A DNA stretch of 64,000 nucleotides from Chromobotia macracanthus (GCA_036877525.1 JAZGTH010000032.1:2409501-2473500), one strand, 5' to 3'; counted from the first letter of the stretch, positions 49,501-59,648 are shown. A program made the numbers and translations. The notes: a model not told the origin generated them from the letters alone.

Positions 49501-52500
49501 CATGTACATTAAATTACATTTCCCTGTTTAATAAAGGACTTTAATGTGACTGCTTTGATTAAACCTTTTAAAGTGACACAAGGATCAGTTAGACACAAGA
49601 CTGAAATATCCTTTATATTACAGGAGTGGAGGGCTTGTACTGTGTGTGTCCTGACAAAAGCATTGCGTGCCCTGTCACTATTTAGATTTAGTAGTTGAAA
49701 CCAGGTCAATCTGTTTGAATCAAAGCCATGGATTTAAATTATGGAATTCACTGTTAAAACATAGAAGACAGGAACGCCCCCTAGTGGTAGAGTATTGTGA
49801 TAAAATCCTGGATTGTGGGTTTCAGTCTGCAAGTGTTAGTTTGCATGGTCAAGACAAGTTTATAGCAGCGTTTTACCTTTCTGTTTATTCTCTAAGGATC
49901 TGGATGGGGTGGATATCATGTTGGGTGTCTGCTCTAGTGGTTTGATGGTGTATAAAGACAAACTGAGGATTAATCGTTTCCCATGGCCGAAAGTTCTCAA
50001 AGTCTCCTACAAGCGCAGCAGTTTCTTCATTAAGATACGGCCATCTGACGTATGTGTGCACAAATAAACGTGTGTTACTCTAATGACAAAAATCTCAAAA
50101 TTCAGTTTTATATCTTCAGGATTTAACAAGTTTTCTTTTTTAACAATTTCATTATTTTACATTTTATTAACAGGAAAGTTATGCTTAATAATAATTGTTT
50201 AATTTTAATTTTAATTTTTTTTTTTTTTAAATGTTTGTCACAACATGTTTTTTGTTGTGTATGTTTCAAGTTTTAGAGTATAATGTCAGAAATTATTCTG
50301 TAGAAATCTGCTCCGCTGTGGTGCAAGGTTATATTTAACTAAACGTACCAACTAATATGCTGTTTACTCTATCAGCTTTTGTTGTACTCGTATGTTTCTT
50401 TAATCATTCTTTTAATAATTGCAGGTGGAACATTATGAAAGTGCCATTGGCTTTAAACTGCCAAATTACAGGGCTGCCAAGAAACTGTGGAAAGTGTGTG
50501 TGGAGCATCACACATTTTTTAGGTATAAACAATATTATTATAATATTATAATGTACTATACCTACTATAAAAACATGCTTCATGTTCACCACAATACACT
50601 TACTCAAAACAGACCTCATGATTGCCACGTTACAGTACCTGTCACAATCTCTAAAGATCCATACATGTATTAAACTGACTGCACATTTATGCATACAGTG
50701 CCCTCTATAAGGTTAGGGGCCATAGATAAAAAAATAATTAGTTTGTTGTGGTGTCAACAAATCTTATAATTAAAAGATTAATATAAGGCAAAAGTACAGA
50801 GTGTCAAATTTTGGTATTTGGCAGTTTCGACATGTTTTATCAGTTAAAAAAATAGCAGAGTTTCATCTAATGTGAGCCTAAGTATTGGGACCGTTGGCTC
50901 ATAATTTTGTTTTTAAGTGATCAGCCATGTCCTGTTGCATTAATTGTTCACACATTAAAAGCAGGAAATGTGTAGTATCAGTTCTGTCCATTGCTTCTGC
51001 AGTCTTAGTCTTGTAATTGGTGAGAAGTCACAGCAGCTAAGATGAAGACAAGGGAGTTGACTGTGTAAAACAGTGTAAAATGTCCAAAAATGTGACTTCT
51101 GTATATTTTGACTCGTACTACATTTCAGAGGGGTAACTTAACAGTATCTCAAATATTTTAACCTATGAGTAGCTTGTAATTTGTCAGACTACAGTTTCAG
51201 AGTAACTTCTCCAACACTGGAACCTTTATACCTGTCGTCTTTGTAAGCAGAGTTACATTGTCTGTCTTAGGTTGACATCCACGGAAGCAGCCACCACTCC
51301 CAGGAAGTTTCTAGGTCTGGGATCAAAATTCCGTTACAGTGGGCGTACTCAGGCCCAAACCCGTCAGGCCAGCTCCATGATTGACAGACCTGCCCCGCAT
51401 TTCCAGCGCTCTGCCAGTAAGAGGGCATCACGCAGCTTAGATGGAGGTATCTTAAAGTGCAAATTCATGCAATTCCTTTTCTCTTTAGTTTTGAGTCAGT
51501 TTTCATTTACCATGGTTACAGTTAGTCATACTACAAGAAGTTTCTTCTAACACATGTCAAAAACTGGCTATGAATGGCACAGCTACACATCATCACAAGT
51601 CAAAGGTCAATCCTTAAAGCAAAGCATCAGACATGCTTTTCAATTTATTGTGTGATTTTAATGCTTGTAGATGGTAATAGTTGTTTCCATTTACCCTTTT
51701 TACATTTGTTACGTACATTTGTTGCTGAGAGGACCACTATTTTGGTTTGTTCATTTGCCAAAGATAATGATTATATTAAATGATTACATCAAATTGTTGG
51801 GTTGTGCAAAGTTTCCTGTAGAAATAGAGCTACACCTTTTTTTAAAACCACTCAATTGACACAATCCAGTTACATGAAAAATTTACACTTTCCTCTGTGT
51901 TTACATGGACTTTCTTTCAAGTTCATGAACTTTTGTAGTGTAACATACTCTGTTTCATCCATAATTCTGAAAGCAATGGTTTTGCCTCCGGATAAGAACA
52001 CCCGTCCTGTCAGCGCCCCCATCATGTCTCCCATCACCCTGGGTGATGCGGCTCCTTCCCCAGTGGTGCCATCTGCTACCCGTACAGACCGTAAAGAGAT
52101 GTCCACACCCACAAGCCTCCCACACTCCACTGAGAGGAAGAGTGAGATGAAGGTAGCAGCCCATGTGACTGACAGCTCTAAAACACACAGCACCAAAGCA
52201 GAGGGCACACCTGAAATAAAGGTATGACACACACCCTTATATGCACAACACACATGCAATATAAATTTAATATTAAGTTATTGGAAACTAATTGAAATCA
52301 TAAAATTAGTACAATTTTTTTTGTTTAATTTTAAATGCATAACCAGTGCTTTCTTGTTTTATGAATCATTATGTGTTAACTCATTCAATATACAGGAAAC
52401 ATTTTAACCCACAATTTAAATGCTTTTACAAGACCTAAAAAATAATATATCTGCAGTACTAACTCCTGCCTGACATTATAACATATCTCTAAGCTCCTCC

Positions 52501-55500
52501 CCCTGTGGTTACATTTGTTAGGTCAGACAGGCTTTCCTACTTAATTCATAGGCCCACAGAAGATGTTGTTCTATAGAATACAGCAGAAAGCTTTGCATAT
52601 TTCTGCATATTTTGGGTCCCCATCTTTCTGTTCTACACATCCATTGTCCCATGTTATTTATTAGATATTTTGGCTAATTTAATTATTATTGTAACTATCA
52701 TAAAATGTGACGTGAGAATGAAATCTGATAATGCACAGCATGTACTTCTCAAAATTAAATTTAGGTTTAAAAAAAGAAGAAATTTTTTTCATTTAAAACT
52801 TCCATAGGCTTTAGAAATTAGATATGGTTTTCAATAGACCTTTATCACATTTACTATTTCCAGTAAGTGAAGCAGTGTATCGCTACTTCCGGGACCATCG
52901 TAATAACATGACATGAGTAGGCTTGCTTTAGCATTTATTACTTTGTAGACTGTGCAAACTGAATGAAAATGGCTTACCACAAACATACAGTTTATTTGCT
53001 CAAATTCTGCAAATCGACATACTATTTGCTTTGTTTAGGCTATATCAGTGTTAAACAATTGGTAGGAAAGTGTCTCTCTTAGTAATAAGCTGAAGTTTAA
53101 AGAATAACTAGTAACCAGAATACATTGACACTTGCAATTGACTTGACCGAACCAGGAGAATCGATACACTGCTTTGACAAGCACTTCTGGATAATCATTT
53201 GCACAGTGATAAAGGTCTATGGACTTTTATGTTGGCAACAAAGGGTGAGGCTTAAGATTCTGTTGCTTTTTAAAGTAGGGGCTTTCAAAGTGTGGGGAGT
53301 GCCTCCCCATGTGGAGCGTGCATGGGGGTTTAAAAAAGCAGCAGTTTATGGTGAAAGTACAATGGGTACTAATGTGTGCGGTGAGGTGTTATGTATTGCA
53401 ACAGAGAAACAGCAACTTGTATCTTATATAAAAATACAGCTTGTTACATTTTAAGTGTTGTGTTTTGTAATGTGGGGCTCTAGCAATTCACAGACTTAAA
53501 CATGTAAGTAAACATGGTTGTCAATCTAAAACACTGACAGTCTAAACATTGCCAAATGCACATTACTTTCTAAGGTAGGGATGCAGGTACAGATCTTCTG
53601 ATGGTTTTGACTGGGATGGACAGTAATTACGTTCTGTCCTATTGTATATGGAACTGGCATTGTTTTTGTTCCATTATTTTCAGTCGTTTTAAAAAATGAT
53701 AAATAGATGGTTAAAGTGAATAAATAATTGTCTGACAATTGCAGGTTGGTTGTGTGTGTGGGGGGGTTGTCATTGTGTACGTTGGTTCAAAATGGAGGCC
53801 CACTGTCTTTGACTTTGAAAACCCCAGCTGTAAAGGAAAAGAAAGACTCTTCATACACAAGTTGCCCTATATTTGCTGATAACTGTAAGAAACCTTAAAT
53901 TTGACCTTGCAAATGCAAAACAGCAACAATGTTCATGTGTGTGTGTGTGTGAGATGGCAGTGTGTATATACTGTCTCTGTGCCGCTGCAGACAGTAGCCC
54001 GGCGAGAGCGGCGCCACCGTGATGCCCCAGTGGTGACGGCCACCAATGGGGAGAGAAAGAGCCAGGTTTGTGCTCAGAATTTCAGCCAATCACACGAGAG
54101 CATGCACAATAGTGGCCTTACCCTAGCGGGGCACCTTAACTAACACTGTTACTACAGTATTTTACAGATTATACAGAACATATAAGTCACACTGATCTGT
54201 GCATTAGATAACAAAATATCAAATTAATTGGCATTTGCAACAAATGTTGCTAGAACCTTTCTCAGAGTTGAATTTTCTTTTCTAAGCCACATTTTGCCAA
54301 TTTTCCGCATGTTTTTACACAGGTGTCCCAACACATGTAAGTTCATCACACTAACTAAAAACTATGAACTATATTTTGTTTCCTAATGCAGTTTCTAAAA
54401 TTACTGTATACGCCAGAGTATGTTATGTAATTGCAAAAACAGTGATACGACTAATCAATATAAAATATTAGTTTTAAATGATTAGTTTAGCTATCTGTTT
54501 AGTGCATGCTAGCAACATACTATGACACATGCATCCTTAATGGATGTAAATGAGCCAGACTTCACTGAGGTTTGTACTTCAGTTGTGTTTGAGAAGAATT
54601 AACTTGTATCATGGACACTCACCTGCTTCCTTCTTCCTTCTCCTTGGGTGTCTGTACAGTCCACACAGGCTGACACAGAGGTGGTGCGCATGAGGAAGGT
54701 CAGAGCTTATCACAGCATGCGGAAGATGCCATTGTCCTTGTAATCTCCTCGCTGCCATGTTTTACAGAAAAAAAAGATATTTTTATTTCTTTTTCTCATC
54801 TGCTTTGTTCATCTGCTGTCTTGCTTTATTTTGCGTGTATGAGTTTGGCTTTACAAAATACTGCTGTGGCTGTCAGATGCATCACCAGTAAGGCAGCGAC
54901 AACGAGTCTGCACAATACGAGATTTACTGAAGGAGAAACATGTTCATTGTGCAACCCAGTGAGAGTGGAGTACGGATGAACATTATGGCAGCTTCATAGC
55001 TATTTTTGTTTTAAAAAATTTATATTTTCCACATCACTCTAATGTCATTCCCATGTTTTAGAATAGTAAAGTCTGTAAGTGGTCTGGTTTTTAGTGTTTG
55101 TTTTTAAGCAGTAGGGTTTAATGGAATGTGATGGCAAATGTGAAAGAGAAATGGTTTACAGGAGATGAGAAAGGGATAGGGTTAGTTGTGGGAGGGAGAA
55201 GTTTAGGCTTGGTCTACACTATTTTGAAAACAAGTGTTTTTATTTAAAATGCTATTCTTCACTAGTGTTTTCATTTTGCAAAATTTGCTCATGAAACATC
55301 TGAAAATGCATGAGTACATAGACGAGTTGGAGCGTCATTTTTGTCAGCCGTTTGTTTATTTATTTAACACTTTCAAACTGGAAGGAAGCTAAAACAACTG
55401 CAGTACATGACTATCATCTTGATTTGGGTTGAATGGTCACATGACAAAAAAATGTGTATTTCTTTTCAAAAGACTGATTTTCACAGTCCACACTACAACG

Positions 55501-58500
55501 TGAAAACGGTGTCTTTAAATGTATTCACTTTGAAGTGTTTTCAAAAACTTAGGCCAAAGTGGAGAGAATTATGTTTTTGTTTGAAAACACAAACATAATT
55601 GTGTGGACAAAGCCTTAGAGACCTTATAAGAGGGGACATGATGCGTGTTTGATTCCATCAGCTGCCCTGAGTTTGGTCAGAAGTTCATAAAGAATGTTAG
55701 AGAGTCTGGGGTTGAAGGGTGCATCATGTGCTGACCTAATATATACAGGACGTTACGTTAAGCATACTGTAAAATATATGTGGACCATTGTATTACTTAA
55801 ATTAAGAGAGCATTATTTACATCAAATCAAAGCCGTAGTGCCTAATACACCAAATGGAATTTCAATAAAATGATTTTTTTTTTCTAAAATTCTTTAACAC
55901 TCCCTCTTTGTCATTGTTCACTATACAATTATTTTGGGTGCATTTTATTTTACAGTTTGTACTATGTACTTACTGGGTACCTGTGTAATTACTAGGTACT
56001 GTACGCACTGAACCTAACTCAATCCTATATTATGTACATGTACTTACCAATATTTTGTTGGGTAAGTACACTGTAAGTGCACACACTGTAAAATAAAATG
56101 CAACTGATATTTCTACCCCAGACTTGCACTACTAGTCGGGCCAAAATGTTGCTCTGTCAGGCTGGTTGCTTTTTGAATACTGGTTGAGAATTTCTTTTTA
56201 ATAGAATAGAGACATAGTGTTATCACTTTCTGATGGCCTACTGTATAAATGTCATACTGATAGTTGACTCTGCATATTGAGCTGGGATAGGAGAAAGTAT
56301 TTTATCACAAAGTGCACACTTTGTGACAAAGATGAGCTTAAGTATTTATAACATTTGTGAATATAAACCACTTCTCATTACACTTTCATATTTTACCCTA
56401 TGGCACACCCTTAACCTTTGACCCTTTCTTTTTGCCTGGCAGCCTTATGTGGTTTATTCATATTTGATTTTAATTCCATCATGTCCCTACACACTGAATG
56501 CAGCTACAAATCCAACCCTAAAATTACCTTTTGTGAATTTGTGAAAGTTTCACAAATTGCTCTACCTTTAAACACTGCCAACTATTTTTTCTGTTCTTTA
56601 CAGAAAAGAGCTAAGAAAATTGAGGGTGAAACTATTTATATCAGACATAGCAATTTAATGTTGGAGGTTAGTATGGAAACTCTGGAAATATCTCGCTTTT
56701 GCTGCTGCATGTCTCACTGCATGAGAACCTGTTTCATCTTCTGTAGCTTCATTCTTTTGACACACTCTCTATTTTTGTGTTTTGTTTTGTAGCTTAACTC
56801 TAAGGCCTTGGCATGCACTATTTTCCTCACTAACACTAATGCAAGTACTCACTTTTACTTAATCTTTCTGTTTTGTTTTTTAGCACGGTTTAGTTAAATA
56901 TATGATTGGGAGTTTTCTGCAGCTTCTCATATTAGTTTTAATCATGTGTTTCGTGCAAATTTAAAATAACTTCAAAATTGCTCTAATTTAAAACCGTAGC
57001 CAGACACTTCAAAGTCAACATGAAACTGTGTTTGCAATCCACACTTCTATGTTGTGGCTTATTTCAGAGTTTAACAAGATATGTAATGAGAAAAATCGTG
57101 GGCGGGCATAATTGTAGTAATTTGGATTTGAAAGAAGTGACGGTAGCTGTAATATTTTGGAATATGATTGCAAAGGCAAACCTTTTTAATTTCTTTGGAT
57201 TAACATCTATCGGAGACTAGGAACTTGTTTTAAGAGAGTAAATAAGGTCTGTTTTGTTTTCCTGTTGACTTTGTAAAGCTTTTGCATGAAGTTTTTTATT
57301 GACTCTAATGCTTCTAAACAGTAAGCATTATTGCTTACTGTTTATGAAAATGAATATTCTAATAGAGGTCTACTGATCAGCCTCATGTACATTCATTTTC
57401 TATACATTTAGTTGCTAATGGATGACTTTTTTTTATTTTATTTGATATTAGACCACATTTTTACGATATTACTGTCTAGCAGTGTTACGCATCGTACAGA
57501 TTGTACTGTCTGTCCCAGTCATATATTTTTGCAGTCACAAAAAGGCAGAATGCTGTTGTCATTGTCACATGAGGTCATTATGAGTCATATTGATATAGAG
57601 TCTTGCCATAACAACCAAGAGAATTCTGTGACATTAACCCCTTGAACCAGTCCATGACCTCTATATCTATCCAAGAGTGATATTTATAATGCTGTATGTC
57701 CATCTTCATCACATTTATTGTTGTTTGTATATAAAATGTTTATTAAGATTCGTGCTGCAAGTCAATGATTATAAACATAAACTAGTGAAGCACTCACATG
57801 ATTACCATAGTCAAACGCTCACTGTTTGGAAAGGTTTATTGATAGGTCACTCAAAGATTAAAATTTTACATCATTTACTCATCCTCATGTCATTCCAAAC
57901 CTATATGACTTTATACTACTGTGGAACACAAAGGAAGATATTTTGAGAGATGTCTCAGTGGTTTTGTGTACATATAAAAGAGGTCAATGGGTGGAACAGT
58001 CATGTGGTTACTTCAAAATATGTTATGGAATGACATGTGAGAGTAAATGATGGAAGAATTTAAATTTTTGGGCAAGTTATACCTTGATAATACATGATAA
58101 TCTATAATGGTCAAAAAAGGTTATTGTTACACACCCTTGTAAACTGCGTTGCTGTCTTTCTACATCTTCCTACAGGCAGTGTCCTAATTTAAATGGAACT
58201 TCACAAGTAACTGATTTGTAATGTAACGCTAACTGGACTACACCAAAACTACAGTGCATTTCTTTTGCAAAGTGCTGTCAATTTGCTACCTAGCAGTTTC
58301 GCTCCACTAACCTGCAATTATAAATATGACAATGAAGCAGGTTATATAGCTTGAACATTGCTTGGAAGCATTTAGCTAAAATTTATGGTTTTATTTAGCA
58401 GTAAAGAAAAGAGCAGCTTGGCCCTGTTTAATTTTAAGCACCAGCTGTTTTTAACTGAAGTCAGTTAAAAAGGGGATGAGGGCTGGTTCCTCATGAGAGT

Positions 58501-59648
58501 GTTTCATTTTGCCTGAGCTCTTTGCAGATGTTCTGTGGGCCACTAAGGCACAGATCAGCTCTCTCTGTTCTACCTCCACAGTCTCGCCCATCTGCTGTGT
58601 TCTGCAGGTATCCAAGCTGAATCTGATGTGAATACAGATCGGCTAAGATCTCAGGTCCTGTCTGTCTCATTAATCATGGTCTGTCTGTACACACATAGAC
58701 CATTTGTTTTAGCCAATCACAAACTCAGTCTGAGATAAATATTTATAGCTTTGCAGTGTCTGAGTGGAGCTGATTACCCTCCACTGTAGAGAGTAGACAA
58801 ATCAGGCCACAGGGGAAGAAAGAGGAAAAATGTGTCTAAAAAACAAAAGAAAGAGAGATCTGTGTCTCAGTTGCATGTGTTTCTCTTGATATTTGTTTGT
58901 CTGTTAACTTGTGGGACTGGGGATGGGAATTGTAAAACTGATTTTATTAAGAACTGCTCCAAGTAGGAAAAAAGAATTCAGTCGTTGGACTGCCTAAAGA
59001 AAAAATACTGATTGTAAATCAGACCACACTGGAAACAATTCAACCTGTATTTTTATTTGTTGTGGCACTGTAGTCCATCAGTGGCACAGTGTCCTTGTGT
59101 AATAGTGCAGAAAAACCCTGTCAGTTTCAGCACAGAATTCTGTTCACATGAGTTCCAGTATAGTTAAAAAAAAACTAATAAACTCATTCAATTCCCAACC
59201 CTTGATGTGACACCCTAGTGCTAGTTTGGTGATTGGATGATGAATAATATTAGATCATCAAGCTGATGAGATCGCTTTACTTACGATTAATTCTTAATCT
59301 TGCTAATCTTACAATCTGGCTATTTTTCTTTCTTTGTCTGTTTTTCCTTTCCTGTGTCTTTTCTTGTTTTCTCAATTATACTGTTTCTTTTCTGGTATCC
59401 TATTGTCTTTTTCTTTTGACCTTCTCTGTATATTTCTTCTGCCTGGACATTTCTCTGTGCATGTCTCTCTCTCTCAGGATGTGGATAAGACACAGACAGA
59501 GATCATGCGCCATCACTCCAGTATCAGTGAGCTCAAGCGGAGCTTCATGGAGTCGGTTCCTGAACCTCGGCCCAGTGAGTGGGATAAACGCTTGTCTACC
59601 CACTCGCCCTTCCGCACCGCCAGCATCAATGGCCAGATGCAGCCTGAT
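43118..59648 (+). CDS. epb41: Protein 4.1R (erythrocyte membrane protein band 4.1), 15 coding exons, 3' end not in window
   Basis: Membrane-skeleton adaptor that ties spectrin-actin to transmembrane proteins such as glycophorin C and band 3 (family knowledge). The 15 joined exons give 798 codons without a stop. Order: headpiece (1-262) with RGLSRLFSSFLKRRSQ and APIADPEPEL as in mammalian 4.1R, plus a K/E-rich stretch; FERM domain (about 263-545) with QDLFAKVCDHLNLLEKDYYG and AKKLAMYGVDLHQAK; FERM-adjacent segment (about 552-600) with SKFRYSGRTQAQTRQASS; variable U2 region; spectrin-actin-binding domain (about 708-765) with IYIRHSNLMLE and MESVPEPRPSEWDKRLSTHS. The RGLSRLFSSFLK headpiece and SAB tail identify 4.1R rather than 4.1N, G or B. 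The family C-terminal domain is not found and is probably downstream. Same strand as ccn2, 17 kb away. Confidence 0.93.
43517..45135 (+). other. epb41 intron after coding exon 1
   Basis: 1.6 kb, AT-rich, no exon recognised. Confidence 0.7.
45136..45576 (+). CDS. epb41: epb41 coding exon 2: K/E-rich headpiece, internal AUG-2, start of FERM
   Basis: Acceptor TTTCTACAG, donor CTGGAT|GTAAGT, phase 0 to 0, 147 codons with no stop. Residues about 146-230 are almost entirely Lys and Glu (repeated EKKEK units), likely a long charged helix or disordered spacer. The exon ends RPRIMRSKVKLLDDTLFECELD, the first strand of the FERM F1 lobe. The Met (ATG 45523-45525, residue 263) sits where mammalian 4.1R has its second start codon. 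Confidence 0.9.
45523..45525 (+). promoter_or_regulatory. epb41: Conserved internal start codon (AUG-2 equivalent)
   Basis: In-frame ATG just before KVKLLDD, with A at -3, at the position of the mammalian start used for the 80-kDa red-cell isoform. Alignment to the mammalian site is from knowledge of the protein; use in fish is inferred. Confidence 0.6.
45577..46871 (+). other. epb41 intron after coding exon 2
   Basis: 1.3 kb, largely filled by the TAGCTAGC repeat, then AT-rich DNA. Confidence 0.7.
45850..46200. repeat. Degenerate TAGCTAGCTAAGCTAA repeat in epb41 intron
   Basis: Units of GATGT(A)AGCATGTAGCTAGCTAAGCTAACAAGT recur about four times at roughly 100-base spacing, diverged. Confidence 0.6.
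46872..46976 (+). CDS. epb41: epb41 coding exon 3: FERM F1 lobe
   Basis: Acceptor TTTATAG, donor ATAAAG|GTGCCT, 105 bases, phase 0. Encodes KHAKGQDLFAKVCDHLNLLE and continues to the AIWETPS segment, with the 4.1R-type IW.</thinking>. Confidence 0.93.
47212..47254 (+). CDS. epb41: epb41 coding exon 4: FERM, 43-nt exon
   Basis: Acceptor TGTCTTTCAG, donor CAAG|GTGGGT; phase 0 to 1. Encodes TWLDFTKEIRRQVQ, the turn between F1 strands. Confidence 0.93.
47300..47440 (+). mobile_element. tRNA-SINE 3' fragment
   Basis: CACACTGCTCCGTG...GTGTGTTCACTTCTGACCAGTATGGGTTAAATGCAGAGGA...GGTTACTATACCTG matches the body of the 4.5 kb SINE; the tRNA head is absent. Confidence 0.7.
47545..47770 (-). repeat. Interspersed repeat, copy B (inverse of 7.57 kb)
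   Basis: Inverse complement of the 7566-7810 element: GGCCATTAAATGTTCGT, GTGGGATCTTATGCTTT and ATTGTCTACCCTA are recognisable in reverse. Confidence 0.65.
47960..48085. repeat. CCACCCAGAACACCCTA repeat
   Basis: AGCAACCACCCAGAACACCCTAACCACC and ACTGCCTAGAACACCTTAGCCACTGCATAGCA belong to the same family as 21.2 kb. Confidence 0.6.
48174..48249 (+). CDS. epb41: epb41 coding exon 5: FERM, followed by a GC-AG intron
   Basis: Acceptor TTATTTGTGTAG, 76 bases, phase 1 to 2, encoding YDFTFSVKFYPPDPAQLSED and the start of ITR. The only junction that keeps the family sequence is ACCAG|GCAAAT, a GC donor. Confidence 0.92.
48349..48412. repeat. Tandem duplication, 32-bp period
   Basis: AAATGATTCTTTTGACCCAG...TTAGTTAT occurs twice back to back, about 100 bases after the GC donor of epb41 exon 5. 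Confidence 0.95.
48972..49190 (+). CDS. epb41: epb41 coding exon 6: FERM F2 lobe
   Basis: Acceptor TTGCTGTGCAG, donor TATAA|GTAAAC, 219 bases, phase 2 to 2. Encodes YYLCLQLRKDIKSGHLPCSF, then ALLGSYALQSELGEYDPEVH and the TKELEEKVMELH helix. Confidence 0.95.
49288..49375 (+). CDS. epb41: epb41 coding exon 7: FERM F2, 88-nt exon
   Basis: Acceptor TTTTCTGTAG, donor GCGAAG|GTACAG, phase 2 to 0. Encodes SMSPAQADMMFLENAKKLAM and YGVDLHQAK, the region that in mammalian 4.1R contributes to p55 and calmodulin binding. Confidence 0.94.
49897..50049 (+). CDS. epb41: epb41 coding exon 8: FERM F3 lobe, 153-nt exon
   Basis: Acceptor ATTCTCTAAG, donor TCTGAC|GTATGT, phase 0. Encodes DLDGVDIMLGVCSSGLMVYK and INRFPWPKVLKVSYKRSSFF, the PH-like F3 lobe; FPWPKVLK matches 4.1R rather than its paralogues. 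Confidence 0.95.
50425..50522 (+). CDS. epb41: epb41 coding exon 9: end of FERM F3, 98-nt exon
   Basis: Acceptor ATAATTGCAG, donor TTTTTAG|GTATAA, phase 0 to 2. Encodes VEHYESAIGFKLPNYRAAKK and LWKVCVEHHTFF. Confidence 0.95.
50693..51075 (+). mobile_element. DNA-transposon 5' fragment (CAGTGCCCTCTATAA end)
   Basis: Starts with CAGTGCCCTCTATAAGGTTAGGG, the terminal style of fish Tc1/mariner-type elements, continuing with GTACAGAGTGTCAAATTTTGG and GACCGTTGGCTCATAATTTTG. No right end or transposase is seen; truncated. Confidence 0.5.
51271..51446 (+). CDS. epb41: epb41 coding exon 10: FERM-adjacent (FA) domain
   Basis: Acceptor TCTGTCTTAG, donor ATGGAG|GTATCT, phase 2 to 1. Encodes LTSTEAATTPRKFLGLGSKF, then RYSGRTQAQTRQASS and SKRASRSLDG. 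The RxS sites lie in the segment phosphorylated by PKA/PKC in mammals. Confidence 0.95.
51974..52221 (+). CDS. epb41: epb41 coding exon 11: variable U2 region
   Basis: Phase 1 to 0, 248 bases; donor ATAAAG|GTATGA. Acceptor ATTCTGAAAG has a poor pyrimidine tract, but the next AG upstream gives an immediate stop and the start SAPIMSP fits the mammalian RPTSAPA segment. Otherwise Ser/Thr/Pro-rich and weakly conserved. Confidence 0.8.
52222..53990 (+). other. epb41 intron after coding exon 11
   Basis: 1.8 kb; a (GT)n/G-run near 53745-53770 and (TG)n near 53936-53952; no exon recognised. Confidence 0.7.
53991..54065 (+). CDS. epb41: epb41 coding exon 12: 75-nt exon before the spectrin-actin-binding domain
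   Basis: Acceptor GTGCCGCTGCAG, donor GCCAG|GTTTGT, phase 0. Encodes a basic RRERRHRD and then VVTATNGERKSQ, matching the TSNGDQ segment of mammalian 4.1R. Preceded by a short (TG)n tract. Confidence 0.8.
54660..54698 (+). CDS. epb41: epb41 coding exon 13: 39-nt small exon, also start of a possible alternative last exon
   Basis: Acceptor GTGTCTGTACAG, donor ATGAGGAAG|GTCAGA, phase 0, encoding STQADTEVVRMRK; the mammalian protein has the same RMRK just before the SAB exon. If the donor is not used, the frame continues 14 codons to TAA at 54741-54743. Confidence 0.85.
54699..55870 (+). other. epb41: Possible alternative last exon: 14 extra codons, stop, 3' UTR, poly(A) signal
   Basis: Read-through past the exon 13 donor gives VRAYHSMRKMPLSL and a stop. 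About 1.1 kb later is TTTCAATAAAATGATTTTTTTTTT (AATAAA at 55864-55869, followed by a T-rich tract). The intervening DNA has no recognised mobile element. This would make a 734-aa protein with an intact FERM domain but no spectrin-actin-binding or C-terminal domain. Confidence 0.35.
55939..56102. mobile_element. MITE with perfect 18-bp ends, 164 bp
   Basis: TGCATTTTATTTTACAGT (55939-55956) and its exact inverse ACTGTAAAATAAAATGCA (56085-56102) flank GTACTTACTGGGTACC-type sequence, a well-known style of fish MITE. Confidence 0.88.
56604..56666 (+). CDS. epb41: epb41 coding exon 14: 63-nt exon equal to mammalian regulated exon 16
   Basis: Acceptor TTCTTTACAG, donor TTGGAG|GTTAGT, exactly 21 codons, phase 0, encoding KRAKKIEGETIYIRHSNLML and E. 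In mammals the matching 63-nt exon 16 is included late in red-cell development and is required for tight spectrin-actin binding. The +3 T makes the donor weaker than GTAAGT, fitting a regulated exon. Two TGCATG motifs lie 40-57 bases downstream. Confidence 0.95.
56706..56723 (+). promoter_or_regulatory. epb41: Two intronic TGCATG (RBFOX) motifs after the 63-nt exon
   Basis: TGCATG at 56706-56711 and 56718-56723, with another at 57283-57288. RBFOX2 binding to TGCATG copies downstream of exon 16 promotes its inclusion in mammalian 4.1R. Motifs are seen directly; activity here is inferred. Confidence 0.6.
57315..57344. repeat. Perfect 13-bp-arm hairpin
   Basis: TAAACAGTAAGCA, loop TTAT, TGCTTACTGTTTA, 27 bases after the third TGCATG in the intron following the 63-nt exon. 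Confidence 0.9.
57845..58085. mobile_element. Fish foldback MITE (TCATTTACTCATCCTCATGTC type)
   Basis: Left ATTAAAATTTTACATCATTT-ACTCATCCTCATGTCATTCCAAACC pairs with right GGAATGACATGTGAGAGTAA-ATGATGGAAGAATTTAAATTTTTG. The core GTGGAACACAAAGGAAGATA and TGTCTCAGTGGTTTTGTGT is the familiar form of this abundant element. Confidence 0.85.
59478..59648 (+). CDS. epb41: epb41 coding exon 15: second half of spectrin-actin-binding domain
   Basis: Long CT-rich tract and acceptor CTCTCTCAG, donor CCTGAT|GTGAGT, 171 bases, phase 0. Encodes DVDKTQTEIMRHHSSISELK, then SFMESVPEPRPSEWDKRLST and HSPFRTASINGQ, nearly identical to mammalian 4.1R. Confidence 0.95.

Larger units (their letters stand above)
56667..59477 (+). 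other. epb41 intron after the 63-nt exon
   Basis: 2.8 kb with TGCATG motifs at its start, a 13-bp hairpin, a MITE at 57.85 kb, and a CT-rich tract (59.32-59.47 kb) leading to the next acceptor. Confidence 0.75.

Noticed and set aside
43118..59648. Assignment to epb41l2, the 4.1 paralogue linked to CCN2 in human
   Set aside because: Headpiece RGLSRLFSSFLK, APIADPEPEL, FPWPKVLK and the SAB tail PSEWDKRLSTHSPFRT match 4.1R rather than 4.1G.
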